This document shows positions 45,790-54,268 of a stretch of 64,000 nt of DNA, in pieces. Source of the DNA: Dysgonomonas mossii DSM 22836 (GTDB lineage: Bacteria; Bacteroidota; Bacteroidia; Bacteroidales; Dysgonomonadaceae). A program made the position numbers and the translations under genes. The notes under the pieces are model-generated. The model saw only the letters and a list, made by a program, of their open reading frames with translations. It was not told the origin of the DNA and did no database searches. Each line of letters starts with the position of its first letter. The first letter of the stretch is position 1. The stretch is from positions 129,584-193,583 of the forward strand of contig NZ_GL892008.1 in the NCBI RefSeq assembly GCF_000213575.1. The letters are read 5' to 3'.

Positions 45790-46211
45790 AGAAATATCTA
45801 AGCAGAAAACAAATATACTAAAAAAAATTATTAACCATTTATTTCCAACTCTCCCCCTTATGTATTAAATGACTTTTACCTAACTATTACTAATCGGCGT
45901 TCTTCAATAAAGCAAATGCCTTTTCCAGACTCATAAATGAGAGATACCCATCAAACAAACATAATAAATATAAAAATAATACACGACACATATAATTAAT
46001 ATTTTTATTAAATACGATTGATATAAAAAATATATTTACTACATTTGTTTTTGAAAAGCTAAGAACACATTTCTTCTCTATTAAAAAAAACCAGAAAAGG
46101 ATTATTAGACGTGATGATCCTTGAAATCATCTCGAAGTACTTATATTTATTTTATAAACATCAAGTCTTCCCGAATAATAAAATACAATATATTTAACCA
46201 AATGTAATATA
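45790..46211. other. AT-rich divergent region upstream of ROK gene and DUF4434 gene
   Basis: This gap contains TATATTTG on the minus strand (45810-45817), a possible -7 for the ROK gene, and a strong plus-strand promoter at 46018-46047. The 12-nt motif TTTATTAAATAC is at 46004-46015. No gene is supported. Confidence 0.55.
46018..46047 (+). promoter_or_regulatory. Promoter of rightward PUL 1 operon
   Basis: TTG (46018-46020), exactly 19 nt, then TACATTTG (46040-46047) fit the Bacteroidetes consensus. TTTATTAAATAC ends two nt before the -33 element. Confidence 0.65.
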
Positions 46212-47315
46212 ATGGAAGCAGATAATCGCAGAGATTTTTTGAAAAAGGTTGCACTGGGCGGGGCCTCGGCAATGGCAATTCCGGCAATCACTTCGTGTAG
46301 AGGCTCAACCTCAACAGATAGTAAAATATTAGAAGCTGACACTTTTATCCATAGTAACCTGATCGTACCCAAAGAAAATGGTATTCGAATAACTGGAACT
46401 TTTTTGGATGAAATATCCCACGATATACCTCATCAAAATTGGGGAGAGAAAGAATGGGATATGGATTTTCGACACATGAAAAACATTGGGATCGACACCG
46501 TCATACTGATTCGTTCGGGATACCGCAAGTTTATCACATATCCTTCGAAATATCTATTGAAAAAAGGATGCTACATGCCATCAGTAGATTTGATAGACAT
46601 GTATTTGCGATTAGCTGACAAATACGGAATGAAATTTTATTTTGGGCTTTACGACTCGGGAGAGTATTGGGACACAGGCGACCTCTCATCCGAAATAGAA
46701 CATAATAAATATGTAATAGATGAAGTTTGGGAAAGCTATGGAGAAAAATATAAAAGTTTCGGAGGTTGGTATATTAGTGGAGAGATAAGCAGGAAAACAA
46801 AAGGGGCTATTGACGCTTTCTCCGCAATGGGAAAACAATGCAAAGATGTATCGAATGGTTTACCAACGTTTATTTCCCCATGGATAGATGGCAAGAAAGC
46901 TGTTATGTCCGCATCAGGACAGTTAACCAAAGCCGAATCGGTTTCGGTACAAGAACATGAAAAGGAATGGGGCGAAATATTCGACGGTATAAAAGGCTCT
47001 GTTGATGCATGTGCCTTTCAGGACGGACATATCGATTATGATGAACTTGATGCATTCTTTGAGGTGAATAAGAAACTGGCAGACAAATACGGATTGAAAT
47101 GCTGGACAAATGCAGAAACCTTTGACAGAGATATGCCGATCAAATTTTTACCGATCAAGTTTGATAAACTTAGGATGAAACTCGAAGCTGCCAAGCGTGC
47201 CAATTATGACAAAGCCATCACTTTCGAGTTTTCTCATTTTATGAGTCCACAGTCAGCATATCCTCAGGCTGGACATTTATATAACAGGTATAAAGAATAT
47301 TTTGATATAAAATAA
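46212..47315 (+). CDS. DUF4434 TIM-barrel protein, Tat-type lipoprotein signal
   Basis: This 367-aa protein is the fourth and most divergent DUF4434 barrel of the locus. NRRDFLKKVALGGASAMAIPAITSC combines a twin-arginine-like motif with a possible lipobox Cys29. Conserved blocks are FGGWYISGE (Glu191), ACAFQDGH (Asp271) and KCWTNAETF (Glu302), so the putative catalytic pair is kept. It is transcribed rightward, away from the ROK gene, with the sugar symporter 17 nt downstream. Glycosidase activity is inferred. Confidence 0.78.
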   Translation: MEADNRRDFLKKVALGGASAMAIPAITSCRGSTSTDSKILEADTFIHSNLIVPKENGIRITGTFLDEISHDIPHQNWGEKEWDMDFRHMKNIGIDTVILIRSGYRKFITYPSKYLLKKGCYMPSVDLIDMYLRLADKYGMKFYFGLYDSGEYWDTGDLSSEIEHNKYVIDEVWESYGEKYKSFGGWYISGEISRKTKGAIDAFSAMGKQCKDVSNGLPTFISPWIDGKKAVMSASGQLTKAESVSVQEHEKEWGEIFDGIKGSVDACAFQDGHIDYDELDAFFEVNKKLADKYGLKCWTNAETFDRDMPIKFLPIKFDKLRMKLEAAKRANYDKAITFEFSHFMSPQSAYPQAGHLYNRYKEYFDIK

Positions 47316-47332
47316 TAACAAAAATTAGTTTT

Positions 47333-48733
47333 ATGAATTCTAGTATAAATATAAGGTACATCAGCTTCTTATCTGTTGTTGCAGCATTAGGAGGTTTCCT
47401 TTTTGGGTACGACACTGCTGTAATATCAGGAACAATAGCGCAGGTGTCGGCACAATTTTCGTTAGATTCTCTTTCTCAAGGCTGGTATGTTGGCTGTGCA
47501 CTTGTGGGCTCTATACTCGGAGTAATGAGCGCAGGGGTTCTCAGTGATAATTTTGGTCGTAAAAGAACACTATTAGTAGCAGCTATCCTCTTCACTATAT
47601 CAGCTTTTGGATGTGCCATCTCATCCGATTTCGATCATTTGGTAATAGCTCGCATTATTGGAGGCATAGGTATCGGTGTGGTATCGATTATTTCTCCGCT
47701 TTATATCTCAGAAATCTCAGTTGCCGAATACAGAGGGCGATTAGTCTCACTGTATCAGTTAGCAGTAACTGTAGGATTTTTAGGTGCATATCTGGTAAAC
47801 TACGGGCTGCTTAATTATTCGGTAAACGGAGCAGAGCAACTCACCAACCCAACATTGTATCATATATTTCATAGCGAAGTGTGGCGAGGTATGCTTGGTA
47901 TGGCAGCTATACCTGCAATATTATTCTTTATTGTAATTTTCTTCATTCCGGAAAGTCCGAGATGGCTAATATTAAAAAATCAAGAAACAAAGGCTAAGTC
48001 TATTTTGGCACACATCTATGGTTCTACAGAGTCGGCAATACATGAAATGAACGAAACAAAAAGAGTAGTAGGCAGTGAAACCAAATCAAATTGGCGATTA
48101 CTTCTTAAACCCGGTATAATGAAGGCTGTGCTTATAGGTGTAGCGATAGCCATGTTAGGACAGTTTATGGGAGTGAATGCCGTTCTTTATTATGGTCCTT
48201 CTATTTTTGAGAGTAGCGGTTTGTCAGGAGATGACTCATTATTTTATCAGGTGATTGTAGGATTAGTAAACATGTTAACAACAATTCTGGCCATATTTAT
48301 TATCGACAAAGTAGGACGAAAAAAACTGGTTTACTATGGAGTATCGGGCATGATCGTTTCCCTTGTTCTTATTGCGTTTTATTTCATCAAAGGGAATGAT
48401 TTGGGTATATCAAATATATTCCTATTAATATTCTTCCTTGCATACATCTTTTTCTGCGCAGTATCTATTTGTGCTGTTATTTGGGTGTTATTATCCGAAA
48501 TGTATCCTATCAAAGTGCGTGGTCTGGCTATGTCAATCGCCGGATTCTCTTTATGGATAGGCACATATCTGATTGGACAATTAACGCCTTGGTTCTTACA
48601 CAATCTGCGTCCCGAAGGCACATTTATACTTTTTGCGGTGATGTGTGTTCCTTATATTCTGATTGTATGGAAACTAGTGCCTGAAACAACAGGAAAAACA
48701 TTAGAAGAAATAGAAAAATATTGGGAAAGCTGA
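47333..48733 (+). CDS. MFS sugar/H+ symporter (sugar porter family)
   Basis: This 466-aa, 12-helix major facilitator belongs to the sugar porter family (XylE/GalP-like). Signatures are GYDTAVISGT, DNFGRKRTLLVA, PESPRWLILK, DKVGRKKLVYYG and PETTGKTLEEIEKYW. It would import a monosaccharide made by the DUF4434 enzyme of the same operon. It is the second inner-membrane sugar carrier of PUL 1. A strong bidirectional terminator follows. Confidence 0.94.
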   Translation: MNSSINIRYISFLSVVAALGGFLFGYDTAVISGTIAQVSAQFSLDSLSQGWYVGCALVGSILGVMSAGVLSDNFGRKRTLLVAAILFTISAFGCAISSDFDHLVIARIIGGIGIGVVSIISPLYISEISVAEYRGRLVSLYQLAVTVGFLGAYLVNYGLLNYSVNGAEQLTNPTLYHIFHSEVWRGMLGMAAIPAILFFIVIFFIPESPRWLILKNQETKAKSILAHIYGSTESAIHEMNETKRVVGSETKSNWRLLLKPGIMKAVLIGVAIAMLGQFMGVNAVLYYGPSIFESSGLSGDDSLFYQVIVGLVNMLTTILAIFIIDKVGRKKLVYYGVSGMIVSLVLIAFYFIKGNDLGISNIFLLIFFLAYIFFCAVSICAVIWVLLSEMYPIKVRGLAMSIAGFSLWIGTYLIGQLTPWFLHNLRPEGTFILFAVMCVPYILIVWKLVPETTGKTLEEIEKYWES

Positions 48734-48790
48734 TAGCTTCGAATAAAATATTCAGAATAGCAATACAATATTCTCATTTCATCTAAAAAC

Positions 48791-48829
48791 AAAACACTCG
48801 TAGTGCATAAATCACTACGAGTGTTTTTT
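48791..48829. terminator. Bidirectional terminator between the two PULs
   Basis: ACACTCGTAGTG (48794-48805) pairs perfectly with CACTACGAGTGT (48813-48824) around CATAAAT, with A4 before and T5 after. It serves the symporter (plus) and the GH43 gene (minus). Confidence 0.88.
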
Positions 48830-48858
48830 AGTTACAACTAAAACTACCAAAAAATCCT

Positions 48859-50610
48859 TTATAAAGCCTGAGCCCTAGTCCACTCAGATGTGCCATTCTC
48901 ATTAATTGCCTCTATCGCAAAATAATAAGGCCTTGTTTTATCCATACCCGCATAATAGTATTCATTTACATTATATACCATTACACTGTTATACAGTTTA
49001 TCAGGCTGTTGTCCGATGTATATATTATAAGCATAAGCTCCGTCTACAGGCTTCCACTTCAGCCATCCATTGCGTTTGTCTGTCATGTCTGAACGTAAGA
49101 CAATGAAGTCTTCCACTGCTTTGGGCTTATCTCCTTTTCCTAATCCAAAGGCTCTGAATCCTGATATTGCAAATTTACCGGTTGGCATATGTATATTCTC
49201 AAGCTTCAGATAACGAGCTTCAACAGGTTTTGCCAACTCCACATAATCGTGAGGCACATCTTTCTGATTTTTACTCTTATCAATCAGCACGCTCCACTTC
49301 TTCCCATCCAAAGAATAATAAACCATATACTGATGACATGTTCCTGTTTGCTTACCCATAAGCTCTACATCCTGATCGGCATAATTGATCTGTATGGCAT
49401 GTACAGTAGAAATTTGCCCCAGATCGGAGATCAGCCATTCTCCTTTGTTCGCTGTCTGAGCACTCCAATATGTTTTCACATTTTCGTCTACTATATTATT
49501 TGCATAAAAAGCCCCAAGAGTAGATGATACTTGCACCGGCTTATTATAATTCAACAGCATCCAGCCTGTAAATCGGCTCTGCAAGTGATCTGCTTCACCA
49601 TTTGGTAAATAGTGAGGATAATCTCCAAATGCAGTATTACAATACATCACATCATCTTTATCGAATCCGGCAGGCCAAATACCAACACGACGCTCAAAGT
49701 TATTTTTCACATTGATCACCATTGTAGAAGTATGCCAGTAGTTTTTCCAATTGTCCTGAAATGTAGCTCCATGTCCAGCACCTCTTATAAAACCTCCGGC
49801 CTTCATACTTAGCGGGAGAGATACATGCTCAAAGTATCCTAGAGGACTGTCACTGACTGCTACACCGTCTCCATAGTGACTGAATTCAGTACCCGGACCA
49901 CCCCATTGCAGGTAATATTTTCCATTATGCTTTGTCATCCATGCACCTTCCATAAACGGCTTTAGGAAAGTATTATCCATATGTTCTCCAAACCGATGCC
50001 AACCGATCCGCTCATCATCAAGCAGTAAGAGTTCTTTGCGTGTTCCTATGGGCTGAAAATTGCTGCGATTGAGCTCTATGCCATACAATGGATATACATT
50101 ACTACTGCCATTATACATATAAAGACGCTCGTCATCGTCAACAAAGAAAGCCGGATCCCAGCCCCCGATATCGAATCGTTCTACGGCTTTACTCCACTCA
50201 TTCCCCTTGGGGTTGGTACTCACCCAAATAGGAAAAAGACGAGAATAAGTAGAACCGAATACACAGAGCGAGTCGCCTTGTACCCATGCTGCAGGAGCAC
50301 AAAGATCGTCCCACTTGTTTGGCGTATTGTCAATAGCCTCTTGAGTAAGGAAATGACGTGATACAAAATGCCAGTCAGACATATCGCTACTCCACCAATA
50401 CCCTGTCTGATTGGTAGAAAACAGATAGTAATCTCCTTTATAATTCACAATTGCAGGATCTGCCGTGGCACGATGCTTTCCCCAAGTCAGAAAGTTGGGA
50501 ATAGGACCATATCCATAATCAATATTGATAGGATTACAATATGTTTTTTGCTGCGCCGACAGCCAGAAAGTCGCTGTAATAAATAACAATAATATACTTA
50601 ATCTTTTCAT
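48859..50610 (-). CDS. GH43-family glycosidase with discoidin and FnIII-like domains
   Basis: This 583-aa exported protein is the last gene of PUL 2. The five-bladed propeller (about 20-350) has ATADPAIVNYKGDYYLFST with the candidate base Asp, GGWDPAFFVDDD, and EGAWMTKHNGKYYLQW with the candidate acid Glu. An F5/8-type-C-like module (about 355-485, TYWSAQTANKGEWLISDLG) and a fibronectin-III domain follow. GH43 enzymes usually cleave arabinosides, xylosides or galactosides, so its place behind GH144/GH3 genes is not fully explained. The gap from the GH144 gene is 16 nt. Confidence 0.87.
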   Translation of the reverse strand: MKRLSILLLFITATFWLSAQQKTYCNPINIDYGYGPIPNFLTWGKHRATADPAIVNYKGDYYLFSTNQTGYWWSSDMSDWHFVSRHFLTQEAIDNTPNKWDDLCAPAAWVQGDSLCVFGSTYSRLFPIWVSTNPKGNEWSKAVERFDIGGWDPAFFVDDDERLYMYNGSSNVYPLYGIELNRSNFQPIGTRKELLLLDDERIGWHRFGEHMDNTFLKPFMEGAWMTKHNGKYYLQWGGPGTEFSHYGDGVAVSDSPLGYFEHVSLPLSMKAGGFIRGAGHGATFQDNWKNYWHTSTMVINVKNNFERRVGIWPAGFDKDDVMYCNTAFGDYPHYLPNGEADHLQSRFTGWMLLNYNKPVQVSSTLGAFYANNIVDENVKTYWSAQTANKGEWLISDLGQISTVHAIQINYADQDVELMGKQTGTCHQYMVYYSLDGKKWSVLIDKSKNQKDVPHDYVELAKPVEARYLKLENIHMPTGKFAISGFRAFGLGKGDKPKAVEDFIVLRSDMTDKRNGWLKWKPVDGAYAYNIYIGQQPDKLYNSVMVYNVNEYYYAGMDKTRPYYFAIEAINENGTSEWTRAQAL

Positions 50611-50626
50611 ATCTTAAAATAACACA

Positions 50627-51982
50627 TTACTTCAAATGAGGGGATTCATATCCCAGTTTCTTCAATCCGCTTTGCACATCCGGATGACTCATAAACAGAT
50701 TCCACAATAATCCTGTTCGGTAATTTTCGAGCATTACCACAGTTGTACCCTGATCTATCGCCAAATACTTCTGAGGGTACCAGTTGTCTGTTTCACTAAA
50801 GGCATCATAAAAGCCATAAGCCCCCATCAATTTATCTCCCATGCTATAGAGTTTCCTCATCACCTTCATTGATTCTTCGGGAGTGTATACAATAGAAGAT
50901 AGTGCAGCAGTAGGCGTAATCACCCCAAGATCTCCTTTTTCGGTTGGCTCATGAGCCGAATATCCTTTTACCGAATAGCTGGCAGTCAGCCCCCAACAGT
51001 CATCACCATAACCTTTATATCCTTTTGGGTTTCGAATGCAATACGCTCTGTTTATCAGCGTATAATTTTTCATTTCTTCAAAATAATCTGCATACTTATC
51101 CTTTAGTCCTCTTGGGTCTAAGCCTAAGAAAGAATAATGTGCCCAGAACAAAGGCCCTACCTCTGTACCCTGATAACGCATATTCAACTTGTAACCTTCT
51201 ACCTCATGCGGGCCGATAATCTTTCCATTTTCTCCCCATCCTTCCTCATAAACAGCAGCAGGAACACCATGAGTAGGAGATGAAGCGGCAAGAATAAATG
51301 TTATAAGACATTCATTATAACCATGTATAGAGAAATTCATTTCCCAAGAATGCTCAGGACTCCAGTGCCAGTACAATTGGTTTGTACCATTGCGATGCCA
51401 GTTCCAGTCTACAGCCTTCCAAAGTTTATCAATACGTGCCGCAAGAGCTTTTTCCTCTTCTGTTCCGTTTATATAATACTGATGCACAGCAAGAAGCCCT
51501 TGAAAAAGAAATGATGTTTCCACCAAATCTCCACCATTGTCTTTATCACTGAAGCCTACTACTTTACAGGTTTCTCCATTCCACCAGTGAGGAAACACAC
51601 CATGAAAAGAGTCTGCTTTTTCGAGAAAACCAACTATTTTATTAAATCTCTCGAGGCCTTGTGCTCTGGTTATATATCCTCGCTCTATGCCGGAGATAAT
51701 AGCCAGTATCCCAAAACCACTACCACCTGATGTTACCGTATTTTTGTCATATTTGCCATAGTCTCCATCTACATGGAAACGTTCACGAGCCATGCCGCTA
51801 GTAGGCTCTGCCCCATCCCAGAAATATTGGAATGTCTTCCGCTGTACCGTATCTATTAATGCTTCATCAGATATTGCAGAAGCTTCCTCTGCTACACTTT
51901 TATCTTTATTATTAGCACAGTTTAATAGACAGAGAGCAAGTCCGGAAACAAAAATAGCCTGTATTATTTTCATAAGATTCAT
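50627..51982 (-). CDS. GH144-type beta-1,2-glucanase lipoprotein
   Basis: This 451-aa lipoprotein (lipobox LLNC) is an (alpha/alpha)6 'glucoamylase-like' protein of the GH144 type. FQYFWDGAEPTSGMARER, GSGFGILAIISGIERGYITR, LVETSFLFQGLLAVHQYY, YWHWSPEHSWEMN, GDDCWGLTASYSVKGY and VVMLENYRTGLLWNLFM are family blocks. Characterised GH144 members hydrolyse linear beta-1,2-glucan to sophorose or short sophoro-oligosaccharides. Its start codon overlaps the GH3 stop (TAATG), so the two are coupled. Confidence 0.87.
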   Translation of the reverse strand: MNLMKIIQAIFVSGLALCLLNCANNKDKSVAEEASAISDEALIDTVQRKTFQYFWDGAEPTSGMARERFHVDGDYGKYDKNTVTSGGSGFGILAIISGIERGYITRAQGLERFNKIVGFLEKADSFHGVFPHWWNGETCKVVGFSDKDNGGDLVETSFLFQGLLAVHQYYINGTEEEKALAARIDKLWKAVDWNWHRNGTNQLYWHWSPEHSWEMNFSIHGYNECLITFILAASSPTHGVPAAVYEEGWGENGKIIGPHEVEGYKLNMRYQGTEVGPLFWAHYSFLGLDPRGLKDKYADYFEEMKNYTLINRAYCIRNPKGYKGYGDDCWGLTASYSVKGYSAHEPTEKGDLGVITPTAALSSIVYTPEESMKVMRKLYSMGDKLMGAYGFYDAFSETDNWYPQKYLAIDQGTTVVMLENYRTGLLWNLFMSHPDVQSGLKKLGYESPHLK

Positions 51983-54264
51983 TATTTCAACGTAAATCTT
52001 GCATTTTTAACATCACGGCTATTGCCCCCGATCATCACATCAAAGTCTCCGGGCTCGAATACAAAGTTAAGATCATAGTCATAGAACTTCAACATTTGGG
52101 GTGTTATCTTAAAGTTGACTGTCTTAGACTCTCCCGCTTTGATGAAAACTTTCTCAAAACCTTTCAGTTCTTTTACCGGACGGGTTACACTTCCCACAAC
52201 ATCGCGAATATATAGTTGCACCACTTCCGCTCCGTCTACTTTACTCTTATTCGTTACTGTTACACTTGCAGTCAGTTCCCCATTTGCATCTATCTGTGTC
52301 GAACTAAGTTTCACATCACTATAGTCGAAATTACTGTAGCTAAGTCCAAAGCCGAACGGATACAAAGGATCGTTTGATACGTCGAGATAATTGCTGCGGA
52401 ATTTTTCAAACCATTTACCATCAGCTAATGGGCGACCTGTATTTTTATGATTGTAATACAATGGTATTTGCCCTACATTCTGAGGGAATGTGGTAGTAAG
52501 CTTTCCACTCGGATTTACATCTCCGAACAGTACATCACCAATAGCATAGGCTGCTTCAGTTCCGCCAAACCACACATTGAGTATTGCAGGAACATTTTCA
52601 TTTTCCCATGTAAGAGTCAACGGACGGCCTGTAAACAAGACTAAAACGACAGGTTTTCCTGTTTTTAATAGCTCCTTTAACAAGCGTTGTTGAATATCAG
52701 GAATGCCTATTTCGGAACGACTGCTCGACTCGCCGCTATACTCTGATGATTCGCCCAATGTAGCTATAATTACATCCGCATTTTTGGCTATTTGTAATGC
52801 TTCATTTCTTAATTCTTCTTCTGTACGGCCATCACGTTGCAAGTCTCTTCCAAAAAGAGTTGCTCTTTGTTCCAGCACCGGATCGGTAGTTAAGTTACTA
52901 CCCTTTGCATATACTACATTCGCTTTGTTGCCAACTACCGCTTTTAGTCCGTCAACTACTGTTGTCGCTTTATTGAAATCTGCCGCTACACTCCATGTTC
53001 CGGGCATATTTTCACGGGTATTTCCTAATGGCCCAACAACGGCAATCGTACCCTTTTTACTCAATGGCAACACATTTTCATTTTTAAGCAAAACAAAGCT
53101 TTCTGACGCTATCTTGCGGGCAAGAGCACGATGTTCGGGTGTATATACCTCTTTCTTTACCCTGCTCACATCGCAATATTTATAAGGGTCGGTAAATAAT
53201 CCTAACTTATATTTTGCTTCAAGGATAAGACGACATGCCCTATTTATATCTGCTTCGGTTATTTTCCCTTCATCTAACGACTTCTTCAAAGTTGTAAGAA
53301 AACCTTCTCCAACCATATCCATATCGATACCAGCACGAAGAGCACGAGCCGATACGGTTTGTAAATCGCCGATACCATGATCTACCATTTCGTTGATCCC
53401 TGTAAAGTCTGTTACCACAAACCCATTGAATCCCCATTGTTTGCGCAAAACGTCTGTCATCAACCACTTGTTGCCCGTAGCAGGAACCCCATCTACTTCG
53501 TTGAAAGATGCCATTACGCTACCTACTCCCGCATCTACTGCTGCCTGATATGGGTAAAAATATTCATTATACATGCGTTGGCGACTCATGTCTACCGTAT
53601 TATAATCACGTCCCGCTTCTCCTGCTCCATACAGTGCGTAATGCTTTACACACGACATAATCTGATTGTTAGTCGTAAACGTTTTGTCTCCTACCCCCTG
53701 ATAACCTCTTACCATAGCTTTGGCTATTTGCCCGCCCAAGTAAGGGTCTTCGCCATTGCCTTCAGATACACGCCCCCAGCGAGGATCTCTTGATATATCA
53801 ACCATCGGGCTGAATGTCCAGCAGATACCATCGGCACTGGCCTCGATCGCTGCGATGCGTGCTGATTTTTCAACAGCATCCATGTCCCACGAGCAAGATA
53901 ATCCCAATGGAATTGGAAATACCGTTTCGTATCCGTGAATAACATCCATCCCAAAAATAAGAGGAATACCTAAACGACTTTGTTCAACGGCAACACGTTG
54001 CACATCTTTTATTTTTTCAACGCCTTTTATATTGAAAAGGCCTCCGACAAGCCCTTTTTTAATCTTGCCTGCAATATCGCTGTTCTTTGCCTGTCCTGTA
54101 ACAATATCTCCCGAACCCGGCAAGTTGAGCTGACCTATTTTCTCCTCAATAGTCATTTTACTCATCAGATCATCTATAAAGCGATCCATCTTTGTGTTTT
54201 GGTTCTGCTGTGCATTAGCGATTAGGGTACACCCAAGCAAAACAGTTGTAATAAGTTTCTTCAT
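51982..54264 (-). CDS. GH3 beta-glucosidase (exported)
   Basis: This 760-aa exported GH3 enzyme has a Sec signal (LITTVLLGCTLIANA). The TIM barrel has KIGQLNLPGSGDIVTG, MDVIHGYETVFPIPL, DISRDPRWGRVSEG and VKHYALYGAGEAGRDYN. The nucleophile is Asp286 in GFVVTDFTGI. The second domain (GESSEYSGESSSRSEIGIP) supplies the acid/base loop, and a C-terminal FnIII-like domain ends the protein. With GH144 next to it, the likely role is removing glucose from sophorose or sophoro-oligosaccharides. Confidence 0.92.
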   Translation of the reverse strand: MKKLITTVLLGCTLIANAQQNQNTKMDRFIDDLMSKMTIEEKIGQLNLPGSGDIVTGQAKNSDIAGKIKKGLVGGLFNIKGVEKIKDVQRVAVEQSRLGIPLIFGMDVIHGYETVFPIPLGLSCSWDMDAVEKSARIAAIEASADGICWTFSPMVDISRDPRWGRVSEGNGEDPYLGGQIAKAMVRGYQGVGDKTFTTNNQIMSCVKHYALYGAGEAGRDYNTVDMSRQRMYNEYFYPYQAAVDAGVGSVMASFNEVDGVPATGNKWLMTDVLRKQWGFNGFVVTDFTGINEMVDHGIGDLQTVSARALRAGIDMDMVGEGFLTTLKKSLDEGKITEADINRACRLILEAKYKLGLFTDPYKYCDVSRVKKEVYTPEHRALARKIASESFVLLKNENVLPLSKKGTIAVVGPLGNTRENMPGTWSVAADFNKATTVVDGLKAVVGNKANVVYAKGSNLTTDPVLEQRATLFGRDLQRDGRTEEELRNEALQIAKNADVIIATLGESSEYSGESSSRSEIGIPDIQQRLLKELLKTGKPVVLVLFTGRPLTLTWENENVPAILNVWFGGTEAAYAIGDVLFGDVNPSGKLTTTFPQNVGQIPLYYNHKNTGRPLADGKWFEKFRSNYLDVSNDPLYPFGFGLSYSNFDYSDVKLSSTQIDANGELTASVTVTNKSKVDGAEVVQLYIRDVVGSVTRPVKELKGFEKVFIKAGESKTVNFKITPQMLKFYDYDLNFVFEPGDFDVMIGGNSRDVKNARFTLK

Positions 54265-54268
54265 GTTT

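Noticed and set aside
46127-46372. 81-codon minus-strand frame over the DUF4434 start
   Set aside because: It is a shadow of the DUF4434 coding sequence and the promoter region on the other strand.
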